A stretch of 64,000 bases of DNA. Origin: JAIVGZ01 sp964552205. Lineage in GTDB: Bacteria; Pseudomonadota; Gammaproteobacteria; Natronospirales; JAIVGZ01. Both the position numbers and the translations under genes were made by a program. The stretch is from contig CAZKFT010000005.1 of the NCBI GenBank assembly GCA_964552205.1, forward strand, positions 1 through 64,000. Direction: 5' to 3'. The notes under the pieces are model-generated. The model did not search any database. It was not told where the DNA came from and saw only the letters and a program-made list of their open reading frames with translations. Of this stretch, positions 7,885 through 16,868 are shown one piece after another. The number at the start of each line of letters is the position of its first letter. The stretch's first letter is position 1.

Positions 7885-8936
7885 CAGCGGGTACCTCTCC
7901 TTTCGTCAGCGGCACGAACCATGCGCAAAGTGCTCGAGAGATCGGGAAGGTCCGGCGTCAGATTCTGGCCCTCCAATTGCGCCAACTCATCCAGCATTGC
8001 GGCCACCGTTGCGTCACTGCCGTCGTACCAATCTTCAACCCATGCCCGCGTGCCGCGGATGGCCGCACGGAATGTCGGATTGCCATGACGAAGGGCCGCC
8101 ACGCGCGCGGCTTCCAGCTTCAACTGGGTGTTCAGATGAATGAAGAACTCTTCCTCGGGGGCAATCAGCACTTGGGTCGGTCGGCCTTCACGGCGGATGG
8201 TCACCATCGAGCGGAAGCTCTCGCGTACCCGTCGCCAGGTGCGGCTCCAATCCACTCCGGCAAAACCGGGTTCGCGCGCGCGACGCTCAAGCTGCGGACG
8301 GGCGCCATGTGGTTGTGCCAGCGGAAGACTGCTCGCCCGATTGCCCATGGCATCCAGAGTCAGAGCGATGCCTTCGATATCCGGGAAGGGCACACGCTCC
8401 AATGCCGCAATATCCACGGCTACGCGCTCGAGCACCGGAGCAAATGAGGGTTCGCCGTACTCCCGCAGGCGCCGCTCTACAGCGCGCAGGGCCACCAACG
8501 CGGCTTGCGGATCGCGTTCAATTTCCAAGTGCTGGATGGCGAGCCGCAGGACATGTTCAATTTCCGCGCGCACCCAAGCGCCGCGCGCGCCCTCACTCTG
8601 GTTGCGCAGATACTCCAGGCTCGCGTCGATCTGGTCGTAGCGCCGTTCGAGCTCCAGCATGCGTCGGGCAGCATCTCCCTCGACCCGGGCCAGTGCGTCG
8701 CGACTTGCGAAATCCGAGTCCTGACGGGACAGCTGCGCCGCGGTGTCGCGCAACTCCAGCCGCACATCGTGGATACGGTCCTTCAACTTCTCGCGTTCTT
8801 TCTCGAGATAAATGCCACCGGCGAGAGCGAGGGTGGCGATGATGGTCGCTGCCCACGCGACAACCGTAGTGGTACGGTCTCGCTGCGGGCGTTGCGAGGA
8901 AGGTTCGCTTTTTTCAGTGGCTTCTTGATCGTTCAT
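7884..8936 (-). CDS. hemX: HemX-family membrane protein
   Basis: A 350-residue protein with a cytoplasmic N-terminal tail, one membrane segment (VVAWAATIIATLALAGGIYL, about residues 24-43), a coiled coil (EKEREKLKDRIHDVRLELRD) and a helical periplasmic domain. Databases often label this family uroporphyrinogen-III C-methyltransferase, but no SAM-binding methyltransferase motif is present. The start at ATG 8936 gives the standard acidic tail MNDQEATEKSEP; a longer frame to 9008 would run into hemD. It lies 4 bases after the hemD stop and overlaps hemY. Confidence 0.92.
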   Translation of the reverse strand: MNDQEATEKSEPSSQRPQRDRTTTVVAWAATIIATLALAGGIYLEKEREKLKDRIHDVRLELRDTAAQLSRQDSDFASRDALARVEGDAARRMLELERRYDQIDASLEYLRNQSEGARGAWVRAEIEHVLRLAIQHLEIERDPQAALVALRAVERRLREYGEPSFAPVLERVAVDIAALERVPFPDIEGIALTLDAMGNRASSLPLAQPHGARPQLERRAREPGFAGVDWSRTWRRVRESFRSMVTIRREGRPTQVLIAPEEEFFIHLNTQLKLEAARVAALRHGNPTFRAAIRGTRAWVEDWYDGSDATVAAMLDELAQLEGQNLTPDLPDLSSTLRMVRAADERRGTR

Positions 8937-8940
8937 CGGT

Positions 8941-9744
8941 TCAACCGGTCTCCTGCGGCGGTCGGTGGGTCCGCCAGCTGACAAGCGCGTCCAGCAGCGC
9001 CTGGTCACCCGGTTCGGATGCCACCAGTGGCGCGCGGAATCCCATGGATTCCGCCATTTTTATCATACGCTCACTGGACACGACCAGTTGAGCCCTCATC
9101 AGGCCAGGTCGCATATCGTCCTCACAGAGCGCTACCAAGTGCTCAAGAGCAAGCGCGCTGGTGACCAATACGGCATCAACTCGCCTCTGAATGAGGATGG
9201 CACGGACCTCCGGGGTGGGCGAGGTAGGCATTTCCCGGCGATAAACTTCCGCGTATTCCACCTGCGCGCCCCTGGCCTCGAGTACCTCCCGAAGCAGGCC
9301 GCGCCCGGAATCACCCCGGAAGATTACCAGTCGTTTCCCATGAACATTGCGTAGCTGGGGCATCTGCAGGAGAGCTTCACTGTTGAATTCATTGTCCGGC
9401 ACGAGCACGGATTCATGGCCGGCATCCACCAGCGCACGGGCAGTACCTGGTCCGACCGCAACCAGCGTCAGTCGTGGTGGTAGCTTGCGCCGGAGATATT
9501 TGAGCGCGCCGCCCACGGCATTCGGGCTCACGAAGATCGCCATGTCATAGCGTTCCAGCGCCTGACCGAGAACTCTGATGGCTTCAGGGTCCGAAGGCGG
9601 GGCAATCTCAAGTGCCGGGAGGAGCAGTGGCTGGCCACCCGCCTCGCGAATCATGGTCATCAGCGGCCTGGCCTGATGCTCGGGTCGTGTGACCAGCACG
9701 CGCACGCCTGCCAGCGGGGAGGCGCCCATCAGCTGGGGCTCCAT
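8941..9744 (-). CDS. hemD: Uroporphyrinogen-III synthase
   Basis: Closes and inverts ring D of hydroxymethylbilane to give uroporphyrinogen III. The 267-residue product has the usual two-lobed pattern: GVRVLVTRPEHQARPL at the N-terminus, AIFVSPNAVGGAL around residue 75, and LVAVGPGTARALVDAG. HemD sequences are poorly conserved, but placement between hemC and hemX makes the call safe. The start overlaps the hemC stop by 16 bases. ATG 9744 or ATG 9729 (MGASPLAG) could be used. Confidence 0.93.
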   Translation of the reverse strand: MEPQLMGASPLAGVRVLVTRPEHQARPLMTMIREAGGQPLLLPALEIAPPSDPEAIRVLGQALERYDMAIFVSPNAVGGALKYLRRKLPPRLTLVAVGPGTARALVDAGHESVLVPDNEFNSEALLQMPQLRNVHGKRLVIFRGDSGRGLLREVLEARGAQVEYAEVYRREMPTSPTPEVRAILIQRRVDAVLVTSALALEHLVALCEDDMRPGLMRAQLVVSSERMIKMAESMGFRAPLVASEPGDQALLDALVSWRTHRPPQETG

Positions 9745-10649
9745 GCAGCCAAAAGCTCCGCAGCACCTTGTGCCAACAGCAATTCCGCAACCTGTTCACC
9801 GGCCGCCACGGGGTCGTCCGCCGGACCAACTTCATTGACGACCAGCATTCTCGAACCGTCGGGGCTGGCGACGCGGGCACGGACGCGCAGAATGCGACCG
9901 TCCACCTGTGCGAACGCCGCAATGGGCGCATGGCAGTCACCACCGAGGCAGCGGTTGACGCTTCGCTCCGCCTCTATGCAGATTCTGGTCGGCGGATGCT
10001 CGAGCACTTTCAAGCGCTCCATGACATCCGCGGCGTCCGCCAGGCACTCAATGCCCAGGACCCCTTGGCCAATGGCCGGGAGACAGGTCTCCGCGGGAAT
10101 CAGCTGGCGCACGCGAGAGTCGAATCCCAGCCGCATCAACCCTGCGGCAGCGAGGATGATGGCGTCGAGTTCGCCTGCATCTAGGCGGGCGAGCCGCGTG
10201 TTCACATTGCCACGCAGGGGCTCGAACTTGAGGTCGGGGCGGAAGTGTTGCAACTGGGATTGCCGACGCAGGCTGGAGGTGCCGACCCGGGCACCGTCCG
10301 GTAGTGACTCCAGCGACTCATATTGGTTTGAGACAAAGGCATCATGTGGGTCAGCGCGCTCCAGTACCGCGGCCAGCATCATCCCCTCCGGCAGGGTAGC
10401 CGGCATATCTTTCAGGGAATGTACGGCGATGTCGGCGCGGCCATCCACCATAGCGCGCTCGAGTTCATGCGTGAACAGTCCTTTGCCGCCCACCAAGGCC
10501 AGAGGTGTGTCCAGAATCTCGTCACCTCGCGTGGACATTGGTAGCACCTCGACGTTCAGGGTTGGGTGCGCTGTGCGCAGGCGCGCGGCAACATGCTCCG
10601 CCTGCCACATCGCCAGTGCACTCCTTCTTGTCGCGATTCTCAAATCCAT
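9729..10649 (-). CDS. hemC: Porphobilinogen deaminase (hydroxymethylbilane synthase)
   Basis: Polymerises four porphobilinogens into hydroxymethylbilane. From ATG 10649 the product is 306 residues and begins MDLRIATRRSALAMWQAEHV, the family start; GGAG lies 5 bases upstream. An alternative ATG at 10670 adds seven residues. VGTSSLRRQSQL and the cofactor cysteine in CLGGDCHAP, which carries dipyrromethane, are present. It follows algR by 10 bases, the same order as algZ-algR-hemC-hemD in Pseudomonas. Confidence 0.96.
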   Translation of the reverse strand: MDLRIATRRSALAMWQAEHVAARLRTAHPTLNVEVLPMSTRGDEILDTPLALVGGKGLFTHELERAMVDGRADIAVHSLKDMPATLPEGMMLAAVLERADPHDAFVSNQYESLESLPDGARVGTSSLRRQSQLQHFRPDLKFEPLRGNVNTRLARLDAGELDAIILAAAGLMRLGFDSRVRQLIPAETCLPAIGQGVLGIECLADAADVMERLKVLEHPPTRICIEAERSVNRCLGGDCHAPIAAFAQVDGRILRVRARVASPDGSRMLVVNEVGPADDPVAAGEQVAELLLAQGAAELLAAWSPS

Positions 10650-10659
10650 GTCCGCTCCA

Positions 10660-11382
10660 TCATGCTTCACGAAGCCTGCGCTTGACTTCCACGAGGTGCC
10701 GACGGCTGACCTCCAGCGGCTCGTCGTGGCCTCGAATCTGTATTAAGCCGCGTCCCTTGTTCAACGTTTCAAGACTCACCACTCTGTCCACTGCCACCAG
10801 TGCATTGCGGTGGATACGCAGGAAGCGCTCGCCGAACTCCTGTTCGAGTTCCTTCAAGGTGTCATTGATGAGCAGTTCGCCACCATCATGGTATGCGCTC
10901 ACGTACTTCTGGTCAGCGACGAACGCGGAAACGGATGCCACGGGAACCAGTTCAAGCCGGTCACCGACCCGAGACGACAGATGCAGGCGTTGGTGTCGGT
11001 TCCGGAGTGATTCAATCTGTGCACGCGTTGGCCGCGTGGCGCGTTCGAGGGCATCCCCCAGTTTGTCCACACGCACGGGCTTCAGGAGATAGGCCACTGC
11101 GTTGGCATCAAATGCCGCCAAGGCATACTCATCATAGGCGGTGGTGAAAATCACCGCTGGAGGTGTATCCATGTTGCCGAGGTGGCGTGCCAGCTCAAGG
11201 CCATCCATACGCGGCATGCGCACATCGAGCAGCACCACATCCGGTTCGTGTGCCTGAACCATCTCCAGCGCATCCACGCCATCGGCTGCCTCGCCCACCA
11301 TCTGACCGGCGCCGAGTTCCTCCAGGAGGCGCGCCATGCGTGCACGCGCCGGGGCTTCGTCGTCAACGATCAGGATGCGCAT
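10660..11382 (-). CDS. algR: LytTR-family response regulator (AlgR-like)
   Basis: A 240-residue two-component regulator. Residues 1-115 form a receiver domain (MRILIVDDEAPAR, phospho-acceptor Asp53 in VVLLDVRMPRMDG, conserved Lys in YLLKPV). The C-terminal 100 residues form a LytTR DNA-binding domain (FLRIHRNALVAVDRV, GRGLIQIRGHDEPLEVSRRH). AlgR controls exopolysaccharide, twitching motility and stress genes in Pseudomonas; targets here are unknown. Start ATG 11382 chosen because the receiver domain begins there. It overlaps the 3' end of algZ by 20 bases and precedes hemC. Confidence 0.92.
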   Translation of the reverse strand: MRILIVDDEAPARARMARLLEELGAGQMVGEAADGVDALEMVQAHEPDVVLLDVRMPRMDGLELARHLGNMDTPPAVIFTTAYDEYALAAFDANAVAYLLKPVRVDKLGDALERATRPTRAQIESLRNRHQRLHLSSRVGDRLELVPVASVSAFVADQKYVSAYHDGGELLINDTLKELEQEFGERFLRIHRNALVAVDRVVSLETLNKGRGLIQIRGHDEPLEVSRRHLVEVKRRLREA

Positions 11383-12397
11383 AGGGAAAGCGGATGGTGA
11401 CAATGAAATCCGAGCCGTGGACTCGGGTATCAAGCGTTCCCAGGCCGGGGAAAGCCAGCGCGAGCCGTTCTGCGACATTTTCCAATGCGATGTGCAGTCC
11501 TTGGCGTGCGACGACATTGCCGGAAGGCATTGGATTGCTCACCTCGATGACAAGGGTGTCGCCCTCGCGCCGGCCGTCAATACTGACAACGGCGCCGGCA
11601 GCGGCAGGCTCGACCCCGTGGTAAATGGCGTTCTCGACCAGTGGCTGCAGCGTGAGACTTGGAATCCGGCTGTCGCCAGGAAGCCCATCCGTGCGCCAGT
11701 CTATGTGGAGCCGGTCGCCCAGACGCAAGGCCTCTATGCGTGCATAGCGACGACACAGGTCAAGTTCCTCCTCCAGCGAGACGTGCTGTACCGAGTCCGC
11801 GATACTTGCACGAAACAAATCGGCTAGGTCCTCGGTGGCCTGTTCTGCGGCGGCCGCATCGGTACGGGTCAGTGAGGCGATTGTGTTCATGCTATTGAAG
11901 AGGAAGTGTGGCCGTATGCGCGCCTGCAAGGCAGCGAACCGTGTTCGTGCTTCGCTCTCAACCCGCTGGCGCCACTGGTGCTGGACCCAGAGGTAGCGCA
12001 AGACCGCCGCACTGACCACGAGCGACAGACCGAAAGTGCGTAGCAGGAACTCCGCACGACTGGCGGGCACAAGTGCAACACCGATATCACTCCAGCGCGC
12101 GGTCCACCACGCCAACTCTGCGAGTGCGACCGCGACAATCACCAGTAGCCCGAACGCCGTCATCGCCGCCCGTCGAGGAGGAAAACCGGCCAACCAGCGC
12201 CTGCAGAGACACAGGACGGCAGAGCTCACCAGCGCAATCCACTGGATGAACAGCGACATTCTCAGCAGGTCCGTCCATGGGTCGACTCCGGTGGGTCGGG
12301 CGAGCGTGAGTACGAATGCGGTGAGCTGCGCCACCACCATCACCGCAACGACATTGCGCGCGGTACAGAAATCCGGAAGAAAAAAGCGCTCGCTCAC
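11363..12397 (-). CDS. algZ: Membrane sensor histidine kinase (AlgZ/FimS-like)
   Basis: A 344-residue kinase partnered with AlgR. Four or so N-terminal membrane helices (about residues 15-145) precede a His_kinase domain with the LytS-type H-box RPHFLFNSMNTIASL and the N-box LQPLVENAIYHG. The ATP-lid is short, as is usual in the family. The GTG start at 12397 overlaps the stop of the upstream dehydrogenase (GTGA at 12394-12397) and yields the expected N-terminus VSERFFLPDFC; an upstream ATG would put 48 extra residues inside the neighbouring gene. The first membrane segments contain no recognisable sensor domain. Confidence 0.9.
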   Translation of the reverse strand: MSERFFLPDFCTARNVVAVMVVAQLTAFVLTLARPTGVDPWTDLLRMSLFIQWIALVSSAVLCLCRRWLAGFPPRRAAMTAFGLLVIVAVALAELAWWTARWSDIGVALVPASRAEFLLRTFGLSLVVSAAVLRYLWVQHQWRQRVESEARTRFAALQARIRPHFLFNSMNTIASLTRTDAAAAEQATEDLADLFRASIADSVQHVSLEEELDLCRRYARIEALRLGDRLHIDWRTDGLPGDSRIPSLTLQPLVENAIYHGVEPAAAGAVVSIDGRREGDTLVIEVSNPMPSGNVVARQGLHIALENVAERLALAFPGLGTLDTRVHGSDFIVTIRFPYAHPDR

Positions 12398-13260
12398 TTG
12401 TCGAACATGTGGCGCTTGATGCGGTAAAGGGAGGAGACATCCTCGTCCCCATGGCCGTCCGCAATGAGCCGGTCGTAGTGGACCATCGTCATTTCGACGA
12501 GCGGAAGTTGCACGCCGTGCTCCGCGGCCATCTCTTTGCAAATGCCGAGATCTTTCTGGTGCAGCCTCACGCGGAAACCCAGAGGGAAGTCCATGCGTTG
12601 CATGTTCGGGCCGCGATTCGACAGGAACCAGGATTGCGCAGCACCGCCACCGACAGCCTCAATCACGCGACCGAGGTCCAAGCCCTGTGCATGCGCAAAC
12701 GCCAATGCCTCGGACACCGCCTGGTTCACGCCGGCCACCGCGATCTGGTTGACAGCCTTGGTAGCCTCGCCCGCGCCAACGCCGCCCATATGCACGATGC
12801 GCTTTCCCATGGCTTGCAGCGCAGGCATCGCTCGCTGCAGCGCATCCGGTTCACCACCCACCATGATGGACAGTGTGCCGTTAATCGCGCCCTCGGTCCC
12901 GCCGGACACTGGGCAGTCCAGGAAATCGGCGCCGACGGTTGCAAGCTTCGTAGCCACGGCGCGTGCGGTGGCCGCAGAAACAGTGGAGCAGTCGATCACC
13001 AGCGTCCCGGGTTTCAACGCGGGGATGAGGGCATCAACCGTTTGCATGACATCGGAGTCTGCCGAGACGCAGAGGACAATGAGGTCGCATCGGGCAGCAA
13101 GCGCAGCGGGAGAGTCGGAGACGACACAGCCAAGTTCCGCGGACAATTCCTCAGCCCGTGCAGCGGTCCTGTTGTAGACCGCTTCGAGCAGCCCGGCCTT
13201 CGCAAGATTTCTCGCCATGGGGGCACCCATGGCGCCCAATCCTATGAAGCCAGCGTGCAT
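12394..13260 (-). CDS. 3-hydroxyisobutyrate dehydrogenase / tartronate semialdehyde reductase family protein
   Basis: A 288-residue beta-hydroxyacid dehydrogenase. The N-terminal Rossmann motif is MHAGFIGLGAMGAPMARNL, the substrate-binding signature is DCPVSGGTEGA around residue 115, and the catalytic Lys lies in GEATKAVNQIAVAG around residue 165. These features fit MmsB, GarR or GlxR; the substrate cannot be told from sequence. ATG 13260 has GGAGG 8 bases upstream. It sits 3 bases after speA and overlaps algZ by 4 bases. Confidence 0.88.
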   Translation of the reverse strand: MHAGFIGLGAMGAPMARNLAKAGLLEAVYNRTAARAEELSAELGCVVSDSPAALAARCDLIVLCVSADSDVMQTVDALIPALKPGTLVIDCSTVSAATARAVATKLATVGADFLDCPVSGGTEGAINGTLSIMVGGEPDALQRAMPALQAMGKRIVHMGGVGAGEATKAVNQIAVAGVNQAVSEALAFAHAQGLDLGRVIEAVGGGAAQSWFLSNRGPNMQRMDFPLGFRVRLHQKDLGICKEMAAEHGVQLPLVEMTMVHYDRLIADGHGDEDVSSLYRIKRHMFDK

Positions 13261-13263
13261 GCC

Positions 13264-15147
13264 TCAGTCCTCCAGGTAGGTGTAGCCTTTCAGTCCTTCT
13301 TCCAACTCGCGCATGTGCGAGATTCGCTGGGCATCGCTGAGGTCGGCTGCGGCAATCTTGTCCCGGTACATCTTGAGGAGCTCCTCGGGCTCGAAGTGTA
13401 CATACCGCAAAACATCCGAGGCGACATCGCCCTGTTCTGGCTTGACCAGCCGGTAGCCGCCATCGTCGGTCAATTCGACATTCACTGAGTCGGTATCACC
13501 GAACAGGTTGTGCATGTCCCCGAGGATTTCCTGATACGCACCGACCATGAAGAAGCCCAGCAGGTAGGGCTCGCCCGGCAGGATGCCGTGTACCGGCATG
13601 GTGGCTTCCACGCCCTCGTTGTCCACATACCATTCGATGCGCCCATCGGAGTCGCAGGTCAGGTCCTGCAACACTGCTCGCCGCTCCGGGACATCATGCA
13701 GGCGATGCAACGGGATAATCGGAAACAGCTGGTCGATTGCCCATGCGTCCGGGATGGACTGGAACACGGAGAGATTCAGGAAATACTTGTCCGCCAGTTT
13801 TTCGTTCAGTTCGTCAAGCACCTGGCGATGCGCTTTGCTAGCGGATGTCAGCAACTTCCGCACGCGTTGGCAGATGGCGTAGTACATTTGCTCAACCAAT
13901 GCGCGTTGGCCAAGGGTCAATACGCCGTGCGTGTACATGGCTTGGCCCTCGGCAGCCCAGTAGTGGGCCTCATGGTAAATCTCGAGCGCGGACTTGCGGT
14001 CGATAGCCTGCAACACTTCCCACAGGTCGTGCAGGATGAGCGGGTCGTCCTCCTTCGGCTGGACCGGATCGATGTCCGGAATCGACTCCACATCGATGAC
14101 ATTGGTGAGAAGGACGGCGTGGTGCGCGGTCATAGCCCGCCCGGATTCTGTGATGATGTCCGGATGGGGAAGCTCGTGCTCGGAGCAAATCTCCCAGAGC
14201 GTACGCACCACGGTCAACGCATACTGCTCGACGCTGTAGTTCATCGAACAATCGCTGCGAGAGCGGGTGCCTTCGTAGTCCACTCCGAGTCCGCCACCGA
14301 CATCCATCACCTTGATGCGGATACCAAGGGCGTAGAGCTCGGCGTAGTGGCGCGCGGCTTCGCGCATGCCACGCTGGATGTCGCGGATGTTCGCTATCTG
14401 GGAACCAAGGTGGAAATGCAGCAACTGCAGGCAGTGTTCCATCCCCAGCGCGCGCAACTTGTCCACGGCTTCCAGCACTTGGGTCGCTGACAGGCCGAAC
14501 TTGGATTTCTCACCACCGGTGGTTTGCCACTTTCCTGCGCTCATGTTGGCGAGCCGGATGCGGATGCCGATCAGCGGCTCGACGCCCATGTCACGCGCTT
14601 CGCGCACCAACACTTCCAATTCGGAGAGCTTCTCGACGACGATGTAGACGCGATGACCGAGCTGCCGGCCAATCAGGGCCAGTCGCAGGTACTCACGGTC
14701 CTTGTAGCCGTTGCAGACAATCGTGCTGCCCGCGGGTGACATCGCGAGTACGGCCATCAATTCGGGTTTGCTACCGGCCTCCAGGCCAACTCGCCCGTCT
14801 CCGTGGCTGATGATTTCCTCCACCACAGAACGCTGTTGGTTGACCTTGATGGGATAGACCAGTGTGTACTTGCCCTTGTAGGAGTAATCCGTGCGCGCAC
14901 TATCAAACGCCGAACACACGGTTTCAATGCGGTCGTGCAGGATGTCACCGAACCGGAGAAGGACCGGCAGGTTGAGGTTGTGCTTACCGACTTCCCTGGC
15001 AAGCTGGTAAAGGTCCACCGACCCGTGGGATGGATTGCGGGTCGGATACACCACCAAGTGGCCGTCGTCGTTGACGTCGAAATAGCCGCCGCCCCAGTGG
15101 GAGATGTTGTAGGTGTCGCGGGCTTCTTGGGTGGTCCGTGTATTCAT
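13264..15147 (-). CDS. speA: Biosynthetic arginine decarboxylase
   Basis: PLP-dependent fold III decarboxylase making agmatine for polyamine synthesis. At 627 residues it matches bacterial SpeA. The PLP lysine is in LVYPIKVNQQR (around residue 105), glycine-rich VMDVGGGLGVDYEG binds the PLP phosphate, and the second-site Cys-containing segment DSFQ-like SVFQSIPDAWAIDQLFPI is present. The C-terminal helical domain is complete. Located between a DUF4124 gene (24 bases upstream) and the GarR-type dehydrogenase. Confidence 0.96.
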   Translation of the reverse strand: MNTRTTQEARDTYNISHWGGGYFDVNDDGHLVVYPTRNPSHGSVDLYQLAREVGKHNLNLPVLLRFGDILHDRIETVCSAFDSARTDYSYKGKYTLVYPIKVNQQRSVVEEIISHGDGRVGLEAGSKPELMAVLAMSPAGSTIVCNGYKDREYLRLALIGRQLGHRVYIVVEKLSELEVLVREARDMGVEPLIGIRIRLANMSAGKWQTTGGEKSKFGLSATQVLEAVDKLRALGMEHCLQLLHFHLGSQIANIRDIQRGMREAARHYAELYALGIRIKVMDVGGGLGVDYEGTRSRSDCSMNYSVEQYALTVVRTLWEICSEHELPHPDIITESGRAMTAHHAVLLTNVIDVESIPDIDPVQPKEDDPLILHDLWEVLQAIDRKSALEIYHEAHYWAAEGQAMYTHGVLTLGQRALVEQMYYAICQRVRKLLTSASKAHRQVLDELNEKLADKYFLNLSVFQSIPDAWAIDQLFPIIPLHRLHDVPERRAVLQDLTCDSDGRIEWYVDNEGVEATMPVHGILPGEPYLLGFFMVGAYQEILGDMHNLFGDTDSVNVELTDDGGYRLVKPEQGDVASDVLRYVHFEPEELLKMYRDKIAAADLSDAQRISHMRELEEGLKGYTYLED

Positions 15148-15171
15148 CGCGCGAAGCTTAAAGAAAAAGCT

Positions 15172-15618
15172 TCAGCGGCACCACTCGGAAACCTGTCCTC
15201 TGGCCTCCAACAGTGCGGCCTGGCGCTCTTCATCGTTGTAGACATGCCGCGAGCCGTCTTCTTCCACCCGCGACAGTCGTCTGGCCGATTCGATGCGGGC
15301 GACTCTGGCACGGGCTTGCTCGCAGGCACGCGCGAGCCGCTCACGATGCTCCTGATTGGCGGCCTCATCCGCCGCGTCATCCGCGCGGTCCTCATCAATC
15401 AGGCGTAGCCGCTCTTCGCGCTCGATTTGCTCGATCAGGGTGGCCTCAAGGTCAGTTGGCCGGGATTCGATGGCGACTCTCTCGGCCTCACGCCCGGGGG
15501 GCGGATGGTCGGAGAAATGGACACGCCCCTGATCGTCCACCCAGCGGTAAACCTGGGCATCGACACATGACGGGGCGAACAGCAGGCCCACGATGAGCAC
15601 CAGTGTGAACCGCGTCAT
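15172..15618 (-). CDS. DUF4124-domain secreted protein, paralogue B
   Basis: A periplasmic protein of about 148 residues. A signal peptide (about residues 1-20, ending CVDAQ) precedes a DUF4124 domain (VYRWVDDQGRVHFSDHPP) and a charged helical region. The C-terminal 50 residues run from Cys (ARACEQARARVAR) through HVYNDEERQAALLEAR to Cys (SEWC) with 47 residues between the cysteines, the same spacing as in the neighbouring paralogue. ATG 15621 or 15618 may be used; the upstream paralogue stops at 15622. Function unknown. Confidence 0.85.
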   Translation of the reverse strand: MTRFTLVLIVGLLFAPSCVDAQVYRWVDDQGRVHFSDHPPPGREAERVAIESRPTDLEATLIEQIEREERLRLIDEDRADDAADEAANQEHRERLARACEQARARVARIESARRLSRVEEDGSRHVYNDEERQAALLEARGQVSEWCR

Positions 15619-15621
15619 CAT

Positions 15622-16041
15622 CTAGTTCTCGTCTTCGAACCCTTCACATCGGTCACGCACATCCTGCCGTGCCTGCTCCTTGGCAGCGTTGCTCTCTTCT
15701 TCATCCAGGAGCCGGCGGTTTCCGGTTGCGTCCCGCTCATACAGGAAGTCGGACCGCTCGTAAGTGGCCAGCGTGGCGCGGGCCAACTCACAGTGTCCGC
15801 GCATGATCTCGCGGCGGTTGCGCTCGTCCTCATCCATGTCGGCATCCGCGAAGCGCTCCGCTTCCTGGACCTCAGGCGGTGTCTCGGGCGCGCGTTGCAC
15901 ACGAACATCACGGGTCTGCACGCCTGGCGGCGGCCGTGTGCCGCATTCAGTCACACCCTGAGCGTTGGTCCAGCAGCGTGGCGGCTGCGCCCATGTGGCG
16001 GTGGCAATCAGCAGTATGGCTATCGATATCAGGTACTTCAT
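15622..16041 (-). CDS. DUF4124-like secreted protein, paralogue A
   Basis: A 139-residue periplasmic protein with a signal peptide (about residues 1-18, ending ATWA) and a shortened DUF4124-like domain with two cysteines (PRCWTNAQGVTECGTRPPPG). The C-terminal module CELARATLATYER ... LLDEEESNAAKEQAR ... RDRC matches the downstream paralogue position by position, again with 47 residues between cysteines. Tandem duplication is clear. Function unknown; disulfide formation in the periplasm is likely. Confidence 0.83.
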   Translation of the reverse strand: MKYLISIAILLIATATWAQPPRCWTNAQGVTECGTRPPPGVQTRDVRVQRAPETPPEVQEAERFADADMDEDERNRREIMRGHCELARATLATYERSDFLYERDATGNRRLLDEEESNAAKEQARQDVRDRCEGFEDEN

Positions 16042-16073
16042 GCCCGTGTCCTCAGTGTTTCCAAGCCTTCATG

Positions 16074-16868
16074 CTACACCAACCGGTCCAGCCGAAGCCG
16101 CTGGCGTTCATCAAACAGGCCCCTCGCCCCGGCCCAGACCGCCAGTATGGTGCCGAATCCGGTGCCTGCGGTGATGGTGAACATAACCAGTATTTGATAT
16201 TTCACGGCCTCGACCGGCGGGACTCCCGCCAGAATCTGCCCGGTCATCATTCCCGGGAGGCTGACCAAACCGGCCGCCGCCATGGAATTGATGATAGGAA
16301 TCATGCCGCTGCGGGTGGCGTTCCGGCGGATGCCCTCGATGGCGGACCCGGGGTGCTGGCCGAGCATCAGGCGTTGTTCGATGACCGCTCGCTGCTCCCA
16401 GGCATTCTGGGTGAGGCGGTCCAAGCCGACAGCGATGCCGTTCATGGTGTTGCCCAGCATCATGCCCAGCAGTGGTATCGCGTACTGCGGCGTGTACCAC
16501 GGGTCCGGGCCGATGATGACCACCAAGGCCAGGATGGTGATGGTGAACGACGAGACGAACATGGATGACAGACCGATGCCATAGCCCCGGACGCCACGGA
16601 ATCGGCGCTGCTGGCGTGCCATCACTTCCCGCGCCGCTACCAGCAACATGAGCACCGCCCAGAGCGCAACCAGGGGCAGGGTGCCGATATTGAACAGGGC
16701 CTCCAACACCAAGCCGACCAAGAGCAGCTGGATCACGGTCCGCAGTGCGGCGACCGTCACCTCTTTACCAATGCCCAGCTTCAGTGGCAGTGATAACACT
16801 GCCAGTGCTACCACCAGCAGTGCGGCAAGTGACAGGTCGAGGGGCGACAGGGAGATTACGCTGCCCAT
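16074..16868 (-). CDS. FetB/UPF0014-family ABC transporter permease
   Basis: A 264-residue inner-membrane protein with about seven membrane helices. The family pattern includes LGIGKEVTVAALRTVIQLLLVG near residue 35, PLLGMMLGNTMNGIAVGLDRL in the middle and GLVSLPGMMTGQILAGVPP near the C-terminus. E. coli FetAB is linked to iron homeostasis; related UPF0014 proteins are poorly characterised. ATG 16868 has an AAGG site 5 bases upstream and gives the usual N-terminus MGSVISLSPLDL. It overlaps the 3' end of the ATPase gene by 13 bases. Confidence 0.9.
   Translation of the reverse strand: MGSVISLSPLDLSLAALLVVALAVLSLPLKLGIGKEVTVAALRTVIQLLLVGLVLEALFNIGTLPLVALWAVLMLLVAAREVMARQQRRFRGVRGYGIGLSSMFVSSFTITILALVVIIGPDPWYTPQYAIPLLGMMLGNTMNGIAVGLDRLTQNAWEQRAVIEQRLMLGQHPGSAIEGIRRNATRSGMIPIINSMAAAGLVSLPGMMTGQILAGVPPVEAVKYQILVMFTITAGTGFGTILAVWAGARGLFDERQRLRLDRLV

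Noticed and set aside
7884..8936. HemX as a uroporphyrinogen-III C-methyltransferase
   Set aside because: No SAM-binding motif; the architecture is one membrane helix, coiled coil and helical domain.
12409..14490. Long plus-strand open frames of 326-359 codons opposite speA and the GarR-type dehydrogenase
   Set aside because: They mirror well-conserved genes on the other strand, show no family motifs and are expected by chance at high GC.
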